From Bos javanicus (lineage: Eukaryota; Chordata; Mammalia; Artiodactyla; Bovidae): DNA of 64,000 nt. The notes under the pieces are model-generated. The model ran no database searches. It was given only the letters and a program-made list of their open reading frames with translations, and was not told the DNA's origin. The translations under genes were made by a program, and so were the position numbers. Of the stretch, positions 1 to 9,399 are shown one piece after another. The number at the start of each line of letters is the position of its first letter. Positions within the stretch are counted from its first letter, which is position 1. The stretch covers positions 57,362,829 to 57,426,828 of the forward strand of contig NC_083880.1 of NCBI RefSeq assembly GCF_032452875.1, given 5' to 3'.

Positions 1-1040
1 GCATCTTTGGGGGTTGGGGAGCATAGTTTAATCTGTAACAGTGGGCCATCTTTTTCCATAAAGAGCCAAATAGTAAGTCTTTGAGGTTTTGCTGGCAATG
101 GGGTCTCTTATTCGGTAGATGATACGCAAATGAGTGGGGGTGGCTCCATTCCAATGAAACATTTTTTGTGGACAATAAAATCTGAATCTCTTATTTTCAT
201 GTGTCACAATGTATTATTCTTTTAATTTTTCCCCCAACCACTCAAAAATCTAACAACCATCCTCAGCTCATGGGCTGTGCAAAAACGGGGCTGGCTGAAT
301 TTGCCCACTCATGCTTAAGAGCATCCATATACATTCTTCCACAGCACTTCTGTACATGGAGGTATACAACTGCAAAATAGGCCTGCAGCAACTCAGGAAG
401 CAAGAATCTAATCCTTGTCTATTATGTGAAAGCAAAACAATTTGCAGAGAGTCAGCATCTGAGGCCTGCAGCAGCCCTGACAACCTTTGAAGAAAGGAAA
501 ATCAGTCAGTTGGAAGCCTCTGAATACTCAGAAAATGGAAACGCTGGAGACAGCATTGAAAACCAAGGAAACAAGCACCCTGCTCAGTTAAAAGAATAGG
601 CCATCATGTTTCCTGTCAGGTAGCTGAAGATATTTGGGGTGGGGAGGGGGATGCATGATATCTTACATTTAAATGCTGCTCCCAGACAGCAGTGTGAGGA
701 AGGAACAGGAAACTGAAACAAGTTATGAAATGGCCATCAGAAATCTTTTCTGTGAAAAAAATCTTTTGCAAGTTTCATTGCCTGTGTTTGAGTCTCTAAC
801 GAAAGCAATAAATGAAGAGTTTTGTGGCTTCTTGGGTTAGAGGCTGAGAGATGAAGACACCTCCCCCAATCTGGATTTGAGGGTGTTTTGCTTCCTCTGG
901 GTTCTCATTTGAGCTGAGAAAGAGAATGGAAAGGGAGTAAGATCATCAGTGAGTGACATCCCCAGCCCATTTTCAATCACACAATTACTAAACTGCTGAC
1001 ATTTGTAGCAACGTGGACATGCAATAGAGATTTTAAGTCT
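1..1040. other. Intergenic DNA, nothing recognised
   Basis: Moderately AT-rich non-coding sequence without a recognisable repeat family, splice-flanked coding exon or CpG cluster. The only reading frame of note (268-483, minus) resembles no protein I know and has no coding-like context. Confidence 0.5.
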
Positions 1041-1052
1041 ATGTTAATTGAC

Positions 1053-1578
1053 TTGGAAGAATAGCTATGACAAACCTCGACAGTGTATTAAAAAGCAGAG
1101 ACATCACTTTGCCGACAAAGGTCCATATAGTCACAGCTATGGTTTTTCCAGTAGTCACGTATGGATGTGAGAGCTGGACCATGAAGAAGACTGAGCACCA
1201 AAGAATTGACGCTTTCAAACTGTGGTGTTGGAGAAGACTCTTGAGAGTCCCTTGGACTGCAAGGAACTCGAACCAGTCCATCCTAAAGGAAATCAGTCCT
1301 GAATATTCATTGGAAGAACTGATGCTAAAGCTGAAGCTCCAATACTTTAGCCACCTGATGCAAAGAGCTGACTCATTGCAAAAGACCGTAATGCTGGGGA
1401 AAATTGAGGGCAAGAGGAGAAGAGGGCAACAGAGGATGAGATGATTGGATGCCATCACTGACTCAGTGGACTTGAACTTGAGCAAACTTAGGGAGATAGT
1501 GATGGACAGAGAAGCCTGGTGTGCTGCAGTTCATGGGGTCACAAAGAGTCGGACACGATTTAGCAACTGAACAGCAAA
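1053..1578 (+). mobile_element. BovB (RTE-type) LINE, 5'-truncated 3' end
   Basis: Translation gives the C-terminal part of the BovB reverse-transcriptase protein (for example VTYGCESWTMKK, WCWRRLLRVPWTARNSNQS, then EAWCAAVHG), closed by the typical 3' tail that reads as a GTCGGACACGA-type motif. The frame ends early at a TGA near 1442, so the copy is dead. It is flanked by a perfect 12-bp direct repeat ATGTTAATTGAC at 1041-1052 and 1579-1590. This is the signature of target-primed reverse transcription and fixes the ends of the insertion. The first roughly 2.6 kb of a full-length element is missing. Confidence 0.93.
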
Positions 1579-1590
1579 ATGTTAATTGAC

Positions 1591-2964
1591 AAGTCCTCCT
1601 CCAAACACACTGAATATTTAACTTTTACCAGTACTTGGCATTGTGGTGAGACCAAAAACTAACTGCCAAATTTTGAAACAATAACACTTCAGTAAAAATA
1701 TTTTGATTGGAGTAATTTTATATCAGTTTTGAGTTTTCCAAGCAATTGCTTCCTGTTTTATTTACAGCTAAATGTCCCTAATAATTTAAGAAGACCATCA
1801 AGATCCTAAAACTACATTTCTCAGTAACTAGAAAGAGATTAGATTGTGCATTTTTGCATATTTTAAATAAAGGATAGAAGTTAGATCCATTCAGAACAGT
1901 TTAACACCCAAGTAAAAATACCTCTTAGGATATTTCTTTTCTTTTTCTTCTTTATTGTGATATAACTTATGATAGTACAGTACTCCAATCTTAAGGGTGC
2001 AGCTAACAAAACCCTTTAGCTAACATCATTACTATGATTGGGAGCAAGATACAGATGATTATTATGACTACAGCTAGTCGATATTGTGTTGGAGATTGTA
2101 GCCAGTACTACAAGCTTTTGGATAGATTCTAACTTATTTTTAAATACTTCATCTTTTCATCTATCCACATTTGTCTCTATTTTCTTACTCAGTTCTTTTG
2201 AAGTACTTTTTTTTTTTTTACTCACTCCAGTATGTGAATAACTTCCAGGTCTGCTTCTACTGATTCTTTGAACTCCAGTTGAACAGTCATATCTCATGTC
2301 TGTTCTCAAATCAGCTAGTTTCTTACTATATGCCAGACATTTTGGATAACATACTGCAGTTTCTGAATTACCTTCTTCTTAAATATGTCTTTTAAAATAT
2401 TTCTGGTTAATTTTTATAATCATGAAAGCAAAAGCATTATTCTGTCATAAGGGAGAATACTGAACTTATTTATTCTGAGCCAGTATCCTTGTTGTTTATC
2501 CTTTAGGCTGACAGTTTTCATCCAGTCTATAGAGTCAGTTGTTCAGAATAGCTTGGAGAAGAGTGCAAGAGTATTCTTAAACATATTTCATTTCTAAACC
2601 ATTCTAAATCATTGCACACTCCAATATAATAGCTGCCTATTTATCATAAATGTATTCTATGCCTCTGAATCGTTTCAGGAAAAGAAGACAGTGACTGTCT
2701 CTTCTTCAGTATGACACAGATGTGGTTCCCCTCTGAGAAGTCATGAGATTTCATCTGAAGAAACAATTCTTTTTCATCCCCTGGGGCCATTTACATGATC
2801 TTTATGGTAATCGGAGAATTAGAGTCATAGTGTCCAGCTCTAGAGTCAGAATCTTTACCTTTCTTGATATCCGTGTGATTTTCTTTGAAAAATATAATGA
2901 AGCCTAAAGGTTTACGTTTCAGGCTCTTTTCACTTTGCAATTCCCAACTCAGGTTTCCATGACA
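1591..2964. other. Intergenic AT-rich DNA
   Basis: No gene seen. There is a T-run near 2208-2219. The stretch from about 1940 to 2480 has the low-complexity T/A-rich look of decayed LINE sequence, but I could not assign it to a family with confidence. Confidence 0.4.
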
Positions 2965-3040
2965 AAAATTCCATGGACAGAGGAGCCTGGAGGGCCACAG
3001 TCCAGAGGGTTGCAAAGAGTAAGACCCGACTGACCACTGA
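2965..3040 (+). mobile_element. BovA/Bov-tA SINE fragment
   Basis: Short match to the 3' half of the ruminant SINE: a CCATGGACAGAGGAGCCTGG-type segment followed by TTGCAAAGAGT and a degraded GAC-CGACTGA tail. There is no tRNA-like head, so this is only a remnant. Confidence 0.7.
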
Positions 3041-3227
3041 GTGCACATGCGCACATCCTCTTCTCTGTAGGTGTACCTGATTTCCCTAAAGCCACGTGCT
3101 TCAGCGTTTACTGATATACGTTATTAGAACTGTAGTCAACAGCACAAACTGATCCTGGTAGCAATCCCTTATCTGTAACTCCTTGATAGTACTGAGCACA
3201 AGGAGGGAAAATAAAAGGTAAAATAGA

Positions 3228-4314
3228 GCATGCTTTATTGACTATGTCAAAGTCTTCGACTGTGTGGATCACAACAAGTTGTGGAAAATTCTTCAAGAGA
3301 TGGGAATACCAGACCACTTGACCTGCCTCCTGAGAAATCTATATGCAGGTCAAGCAGCAACAGTTAGAACTGGACATGGAACAACAGACTGGTTCCAAAT
3401 CGGGAAAGGAGTATGTCAAGGCTGTATATTGTCACCCTGCTTATTTAACTTATATGCAGAGTACATCATGCGAAATGCTGGACTTGATGAAGCACAAGCT
3501 GGAATCAAGATTGCTCGGAGAAATATCAATAACTTCAGATATGCAGATGACACCACACTAATGGCAGAAAATGAAGAACTAAAGAGCCTCTTGATGATAG
3601 TGAAAGAGGAGAGTGAAAAAGTTGGCTTAAAGCTCAACATTCAGAAAACTAAGATCATGGCATCTGGTCCCAACACTTCATGGCAAATAAATGGGGAAAC
3701 AACAGAAACAGTGACAGACTTTATTTTGGGGGGCTCCAAAATCACTGCAAATGGCGACTGCAGCCATGAAATTAAAAGATGCTTCCTCCTTAGAAGAAAA
3801 GTTATGACCAACCTAGACAGTATATTAAAAGCAGAGACATTACTTTGCTGACAAAGGTCCATCTAGTCAAAGCTATGGTTTTTCCAATAGTTACGTATGG
3901 ATGTGAGAGTTGGACGATAAAGAAAGCTAAATGCCAAAGAATTGACGCTTTTTAACTGTGCTGTTGGAGAAGACTCTTCAGAGTCCCTTGGACATGAAGG
4001 AGATCCAACCAGTCCATCCTAAAGGAAATCAGTCCTGAATATTCATTGGAAGGACTGATGCTGAAACTGAAACTCCAATACTTTAGCCACCTGATGGGAA
4101 GAAGTGACTCATTTGAAAAGACCCTGATGCTGGGAAAGATTGAAGGCAGGAGGAGAAGGGGATGACAGAGGATGAGATGGTTGGATGGCATCACCGACTC
4201 AATGAGCATGAGTTTGAATAAGCCCCAGGAGTTGGTGATGGACAGGGAAGCCTGGTGTGCTGCAGTCCATGAGGTTGCAAAGAGTCGGACACAACTGAGC
4301 GACTGAACTGAACT
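3228..4314 (+). mobile_element. BovB LINE with reverse-transcriptase core, 5'-truncated
   Basis: A 195-codon frame (3264-3851) encodes the central BovB reverse transcriptase. It starts in the DHNKLWKILQEMGIPDHL region, passes the GVCQGCILSPCLFNLYAEYIM motif, and includes the catalytic FRYADDTTLMAE box (YADD). Homology begins upstream of this frame at about 3228, in the FIDY-VFDCVDHNK segment. The frame is lost after a TGA at about 3849. The 3' part (VTYGCESW-like, WCWRRLF-like segments) then continues in other frames to the tail ending ACTGAACTGAACT near 4314. The endonuclease half is absent, so this is a dead 5'-truncated copy. Flanking TAGAGC at both ends may be the remains of a target-site duplication. 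Confidence 0.93.
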
Positions 4315-5090
4315 TAGAGCGTGTTTACTTCCTGTAACTTTTTTGCTAGTATAATATTTAATTCTACATTGCTGTTTTGTCATGTGGACAAAACGTACAT
4401 GAAAGGAAACAGGAAAAATCAAGGGCGCTTCATTAAAACTACCATTTCCCTGTCATCTCACAACTTATGGCCCCAGCTTGATGGTACACAAAGACTAACA
4501 ACAGAAACTGAAATTAATTTTTGTCCCTAAGCTGCTTCCATCTATTTAAGGAAAAAAAAAATAGGTCCTCTAGTCTCTCCATTTATCATTTAAATATTAG
4601 AGCTAATTTTATAAAAAGACTAAAATTTAAATGCTACTTTAAAGAACTATAGGGTTTAATTATTGGTCTTGCTTGGTTTTTATGAATAGAACATGTTTAT
4701 TCTGTAGGTAAATCCTATTTTTGCATTTATTACCACAGGCTTGTGAATCACTAAAAGAAAACAAAAAACCTAATTCTCACAGGTGATTGCTTTTATTATT
4801 AATGTCACAGAATAGATTTTTAAATTTAGAACCACTGATATGGTCTGACTCGTTATTTGTGATTTATTAAATGCCAGCTTTGTGTCAAAAATATTGTTTT
4901 TGTGATTAAATGCTTGTACAGAATCATTCACTAAAGAACTTAACCACCTCATGATAGAGAATTCACAAAGACTTTCCAGGGAGGGGGGTAATTTGAAACA
5001 ATTACTAATACATTTCTATTTACCATCAAAAGAGGAAAATCAAATTGATTTTGGTCCTTCTTCAGGTTGAATCTGGCAGAGTAGGTAGAT
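4315..5090. other. Intergenic AT-rich DNA
   Basis: No gene or recognisable repeat. The T/A-rich stretch at 4540-4960 is unassigned. The last bases (5082-5090, TAGGTAGAT) are the left target-site duplication of the next SINE. Confidence 0.4.
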
Positions 5091-5313
5091 GAAAGTGAAG
5101 TGAAAGTATCAGTTGCTCAGTCCTGTCTGAGGCCTTGCGACCCCATGGACCCTATAGCCTGTCAGACTCCTCTGTCCATGGGATTCTCCAGGCAAGAATA
5201 CTGGAGGGGGTTGCCATGCCCTCCTCCAGGGGATCATCCCAACCCAAGGATCGAACCTGGGTCTCCTGCATTGTAGGCGGACTCCTTACCATCTGAGCCA
5301 CCCGGGAAGCTTA
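5091..5313 (-). mobile_element. Bov-tA SINE
   Basis: Antisense copy: it reads from the BovA tail (CAGTCCTGTCTGAGGCC, CTCCTCTGTCCATGGGATTC, GGCAAGAATACTGGAG) to the complement of the tRNA-Glu-like head (GGATCGAACCTGGG B-box, CTGAGCCACCCGGGAAGC). It is flanked by TAGGTAGAT at 5082-5090 and 5314-5322. Confidence 0.92.
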
Positions 5314-5322
5314 TAGGTAGAT

Positions 5323-5819
5323 ACCAAGTAAGCAGCCTGGACTATTTAAGTCTGGGTGTCTTATGTAACCCTAAAACAGACTCAGGTTCTTTCCTCTTTG
5401 GGGTTAATTTCAGCAATTAAGGCTTGTCATCCACACTCACTGATAACCCCATCCTGAATTCTCTCTCTTAAGGACCCAACAGAGGCATGCTATTTGTCCT
5501 AAAGCAGAAGCCAGTCATTCCACCCAAGCAGGTGACCCCAGGGGAAGGGGGAGTGAGAACAGAGTCAGGTATCTCTCTCTTCAAGACTCTCCAATCACCT
5601 TCACTTGTACAGAACACAGTAAGTTCACTCCAACTCTTTTTGTTAAGTTTCTGAATACTTAAAGCATTTCTGAATCTACTTTGATGGGTAACTTTTGCTT
5701 GTCTGGAGGTCGAGCACAAATTACTTTCACGAAGCCACAAAACCTTGCATCGTCCATTTAGTTGTTGTTGTTTTTCTTTTCCCCCATAGAATCATTTTGA
5801 TTCACAGTGAATTTTCACT
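5323..5819. other. Intergenic DNA left of a CpG-rich patch
   Basis: No gene or clear repeat was identified. Base composition is mixed until the sharp GC rise near 5825. Confidence 0.4.
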
Positions 5820-6110
5820 ATTTTTAAAGCCCGGCTTCGGGCCTGACGTCAGGATTCCTGACCTGCGTTCATCCCCCGCGGTGCCAGAGCCCTTTTCATC
5901 CTCGCCCTCCTCCACACTCCCCCTACTCTCGGTGACTCACGCTGCCATCACGCAGCATCACTCAGCGCCCACGCGGACGCGGGGCCTTGCTCCGTCCCGC
6001 GCAGAGCTGCGCGCCTGTCTCCCGTCTCCTGGGAGGTTAGGATCTGCTCAGGCAATTTCAGAGGCCGTGCAGGGAGAGGAAGATAAAGCAGCCAAGCAAC
6101 ACTTCAGATA
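5820..6110. promoter_or_regulatory. Orphan CpG-rich patch with CRE and AP-1/MARE motifs
   Basis: A short block of high GC and frequent CpG in AT-rich surroundings. It contains a perfect palindromic CRE, TGACGTCA at 5844-5851, and an AP-1/NF-E2 core, TGACTCA at 5933-5939. A GC-box-free run of CpGs spans 5875-6015, and two AGATAA (GATA) motifs lie at 6081-6086 and 6106-6111. No annotated-type coding exon starts here. It could be a promoter of a non-coding transcript or an enhancer; sequence alone cannot say which, or whether it is active. Confidence 0.5.
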
Positions 6111-6111
6111 A

Positions 6112-7079
6112 ATTACCCACCGAAAAGAAAACACTGTGAAATTACAGAAGGCGTCAGTGTTTGCGGTTGGGGAGTTAGGATGGCTGTGAGAGGAATATAG
6201 AAATGAGTATTCTCATCTTGCAAGGACGCGGCAGGGGAGGATGGGGGCAGAAAACAGGACAGGTTTAGGCTTCCGGTTTCCAACTTCCTTCTCAGTCTCT
6301 CCTCTTTTCCCAGTCCCCAGTTTGGGGCCGGGGGTTGGGCTATAGCATTTGAGGGTCATATTTCCAATTGGATTTTCTGTGTGGCTTTGTTTATCCTGCT
6401 GGAAGGAAAACCTAGATTCTGCATCTGTTTTGAGGGAGTCAGATGCAGTACATAAGATAATATGTACTTACGCATATTGTAGGAAATCATTCTAAAGGGA
6501 TCTTCCTCCATTTGGGCCATTTAGTGTAAAAGGGAAGTCTGCTCACATTGTTTTACCTTGGAAAAACTGTCAGCTTCTGACCTCCATCTGAAAATGGGCT
6601 TGAGAGTCTGTGCTTAGTTCACTCATTCTAACAGTTCATCTCCACATTAGGATAGTTTCTGCAAAATAATATCAACCACTAGTTTTCTGTCCACCCCACA
6701 GTACACACAAAAAAACATTTTCTCCTTTTTATGCCACCCACTGTTAGTGTTCTGTAAATGACCTGGGTGGAGATTAAACAGCTGTATACGTATGTAAAAT
6801 AATACATATGTAAAAACACTTAAAAGCACTTTACTCTTTGTAAGTTTATACCTCAACCAAAAATTAAGTAAAATCACCCATTTTTTTCCCTCTCTGCACA
6901 GCAGCCGTTTTCTTTCTCAATGTTAGTAATTCTATTACTAAAATAATATTTTCAAATAATTTAAAAAAAGAATTTTTAAAATCCACCAGTATCTCCTGAC
7001 TATAATAGAAATGTTTGTTTGTCAGTATCTGCTGTCATTTTGGACCTATAGTTGTGACTGGGAAATAGATGTTATTTTG
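6112..7079. other. Intergenic DNA
   Basis: Nothing coding seen. GC content falls off from the CpG patch to AT-rich sequence after 6640. A T/A-rich part at 6640-7000 may be decayed LINE sequence but is unassigned. Confidence 0.35.
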
Positions 7080-7295
7080 TATTCTGTTTTTGTTTCCTCT
7101 GTAATATTACATCAAATATTTTCCTGTCTTTCATGACCCTCATAATTTTCCATTTTAATGGCTGCAAACTCTTCTGCTAAGTGATTACAACATCATTTGC
7201 TTATCCACTTCTCTTGTTTTGGACATCTAGGTGACTCCAGATTATTCATTAAAACAAATTACCCTCCTGTAAACACATGCATGCATGCATGCATA
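7080..7295 (-). mobile_element. Old L1 3' end (antisense) plus ATGC repeat
   Basis: The order of phrases (TTTTAATGGCTGCAAACT, then ATCCACTTCTC, GTTTTGGACATCTAGGTG, then a C-ATGC run) follows the antisense 3' region of old mammalian L1 copies. It ends in a short (ATGC)4 tract at 7276-7293. Divergence is high. Confidence 0.55.
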
Positions 7296-7599
7296 CATCC
7301 TCCCAATGGATGGAATATTAAGTGAAGCCCCTGTTCTTTTCAGAGGGTGCAAAAACGGAATGCAAATGTGAAATCCCCTCTAAGGAACCCTGAGTGTGGT
7401 CTGCACCTTGAAGCCAGAACTGCTAATTAATTACAGTGTGGTCGTGTCTGTTGAGAACTGCAGCATGGGGCAAAACTATCCCTGAACTCAGCTCCAGCTG
7501 GACACGGAATGGCCAATTGGGTATACTTGGTCCACCCCAGTGTGGACAGCACGAGTCAGCGCCCTGTAACTACTCAAGCCTGGCGGCTAAATGAATTAA

Positions 7600-7820
7600 T
7601 GCATTTATCTGACCTCACTATCCCAACAAGCTTGTTCAGATAGGCATCATTACTCAACAGATAAGATAAGGAAACTGAGTCTCGTGGACAGAGGTACAAA
7701 TTGTCACAAGAACACAGGGCTTTTAGCTGATGCGCACGATTGCATCGCTCAAACCCTTGGAAGAAATGGAGCATCAGAGAGAAATTAAACAGCTTTCCCA
7801 GGGTCACTCAGCCTTCAAGT
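7600..7820 (-). repeat. MIR-like SINE
   Basis: The phrases GATAAGGAAACTGAGTCTCG and CCCAGGGTCACTCAG are the complement of the conserved MIR core and tail (dedicated 'trying to keep the log of a decayed tRNA SINE' region). The surrounding bases are degraded, so the ends are approximate. Confidence 0.6.
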
Positions 7821-7920
7821 ATTAGAATCAGAAATCAGACCTAGAATTTCCAGCTCAAAATTCTGCATTCTCTTCTGATACTATGCTTTTTCTCAGATGT
7901 GGGATCATGGAGTTAGAAGG

Positions 7921-8343
7921 TAGAAGCATTTTTATTATTCTATTTTTAATATTGCAAATATTCCTTTTTAATATTGCAAATATTCCTTTTATTTCTGTTC
8001 AAAAGTATCACCTATAACATATACAGTTTTCAGTATACTAGCAATAGGTATCATCTTTTTAAATATTTTTGCTAATATAAACTGTTTAAATAGCACCTAT
8101 TGTACATTATTTAACATTTAATTCACATGGAAGCCCAGCACTTTTTCATATATCTGTTCTTCTGTACATTGTCTCCCTATGAACTTTGTCTTTTTGTTTA
8201 TTGGACTCATCATTTCACTGATGTGTATTGAAGTGGCTTCTTTAGGTATTAACCCTTTGTCATATTTGTCTCCTACATTTTTTCCCAAATAGTTGTTTCC
8301 TTTTTTATTTGGTTAATTTTTATTTTATAAAAGTGGTCTAGCA
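7921..8343 (-). mobile_element. Old L1 fragment, antisense
   Basis: T-rich sequence with the antisense L1 ORF2/3'-end phrase order (GGCTTCTTTAGGTATTAACCCTTTGTCATATTTG, split over 8229-8262). It contains a perfect 22-bp tandem duplication at 7943-7964 and 7965-7986. Confidence 0.5.
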
Positions 8344-8420
8344 GACTTTGTTGGTGGTCCAGTGATTGGGACTTTGCGCTTCCACTGCAGAGGGCATAGG
8401 TTCAATCTCTGGTTAGAGAG
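8344..8420 (+). mobile_element. CHR-2-like tRNA SINE fragment
   Basis: Head of a tRNA-Glu-derived SINE: GGTGGTCCAGTGATTGGGAC, CGCTTCCACTGCAGAGGGC and GGTTCAATCTCTGG (B-box). The body after the head is missing. Confidence 0.75.
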
Positions 8421-8489
8421 AATTATCATTCTTAGGAAATTTATTATTTTCCAGAACAGATTGCTCTATCTTCCATCATATCCCTTTAT

Positions 8490-8726
8490 GTGCTGTGCAG
8501 TGCTAAGTCACTTCAGTCGTGTCTGACTCTTTGCTACCCTTTGGACTGTAGCCCACCAGACTCCTCTGTCCATGGGATTTTTCAGGCAAGAATACTGGAG
8601 TGGATTGCCATTTCCTCCTCCAGGGGATCTTCCTGACCCAAGGATTGAACCCACGTCTCCTGAACCCACGTCTCCTGTGTTGCAAGTGGATTCTTTACCC
8701 ATTGAGCCATCAGGGAAACCCTTATC
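8490..8726 (-). mobile_element. Bov-tA SINE with an internal 15-bp duplication
   Basis: Antisense Bov-tA from CAGTCGTGTCTGACTC to the complement of the tRNA head (TTGAGCCATCAGGGAAACC). It is flanked by TCCCTTTAT at 8481-8489 and 8727-8735. Within the complement of the B-box region, TGAACCCACGTCTCC occurs twice in tandem (8646-8660, 8661-8675), which other copies in this window lack. Confidence 0.93.
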
Positions 8727-9097
8727 TCCCTTTATACTTTCCAGTACATTCTTTATTATTTTCATACATCTATCCCTTATTAAATGTATCCCTGAGTAAT
8801 AGACTTGTAATTAATTTTCTTTTTATAATTTATTTCTTGTTATAATTAAAGAGATGTTAATGCTACTACACAAGAATATTATTGACTTTACACATTTCTT
8901 CTATATCTGGCAACTTTTTGCAGATTTATTTACATTTCTAGTCACCTGAAATTGAATATTTTGTTTTTATGGGCCCAATATGTATTATTCTTATATTTTA
9001 ATTTTATTGAAGAGAATAAAACAATATTAAACCAAGGCAGCACCTTAATTTAATTCTGCTTTTAAAGAACTATCTCTAGGATTGTCCATTGATTTAA

Positions 9098-9289
9098 CAT
9101 GGTGGCTCAGCTGGTAAAGACTCTGCCTGCAATGCAGGAGACCTGAGTTCGATCCCTGGGTTGGAAAGATCCTCTGGAGAAGGCAAAGGCTACCCCTCCA
9201 GTATTCTGGCCTGGAGAATTCCATGGACTGTATAGTCCATGGGGTTGCAAAGAGTCGAACACGACTGGAAGACTTTCACTTCACTTCAC
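9098..9289 (+). mobile_element. Bov-tA SINE, sense
   Basis: Complete-looking Bov-tA: tRNA-like head (GGTGGCTCAGCTGGTAAAGA A-box side, GAGTTCGATCCCTGGG B-box), body (TCCAGTATTCTGGCCTGGAG), and BovB-like tail (GGGTTGCAAAGAGTCGAACA, then TTTCACTTCACTTCACT). Perfect 9-bp target duplication TTGATTTAA at 9089-9097 and 9290-9298. Confidence 0.95.
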
Positions 9290-9399
9290 TTGATTTAAAA
9301 AAAAAAAAGTTTCATAATATGTTTAGTCCTTTTAAGAAAATATGTGCTTGGAATGTGTATTGGATTTTTTCAGGTTATTTTTTTAACTTCTATGGAAAT

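Noticed and set aside
3264..3851. Possible domesticated reverse-transcriptase gene
   Set aside because: Same sequence class as the BovB copies in the window, 5'-truncated, stops directly after the palm domain, no promoter or splice context.
5695..6111. 138-codon plus frame over the orphan CpG patch
   Set aside because: Starts in AT-rich DNA, becomes open because of CpG-rich composition, and has no recognisable domain.
9098..9170. tRNA-like segments with A and B boxes (here and at about 16.75, 22.64, 42.1 and 63.65 kb)
   Set aside because: These are heads of Bov-tA SINEs, not tRNA genes: followed by SINE bodies and flanked by target duplications, and they cannot fold as complete tRNAs.
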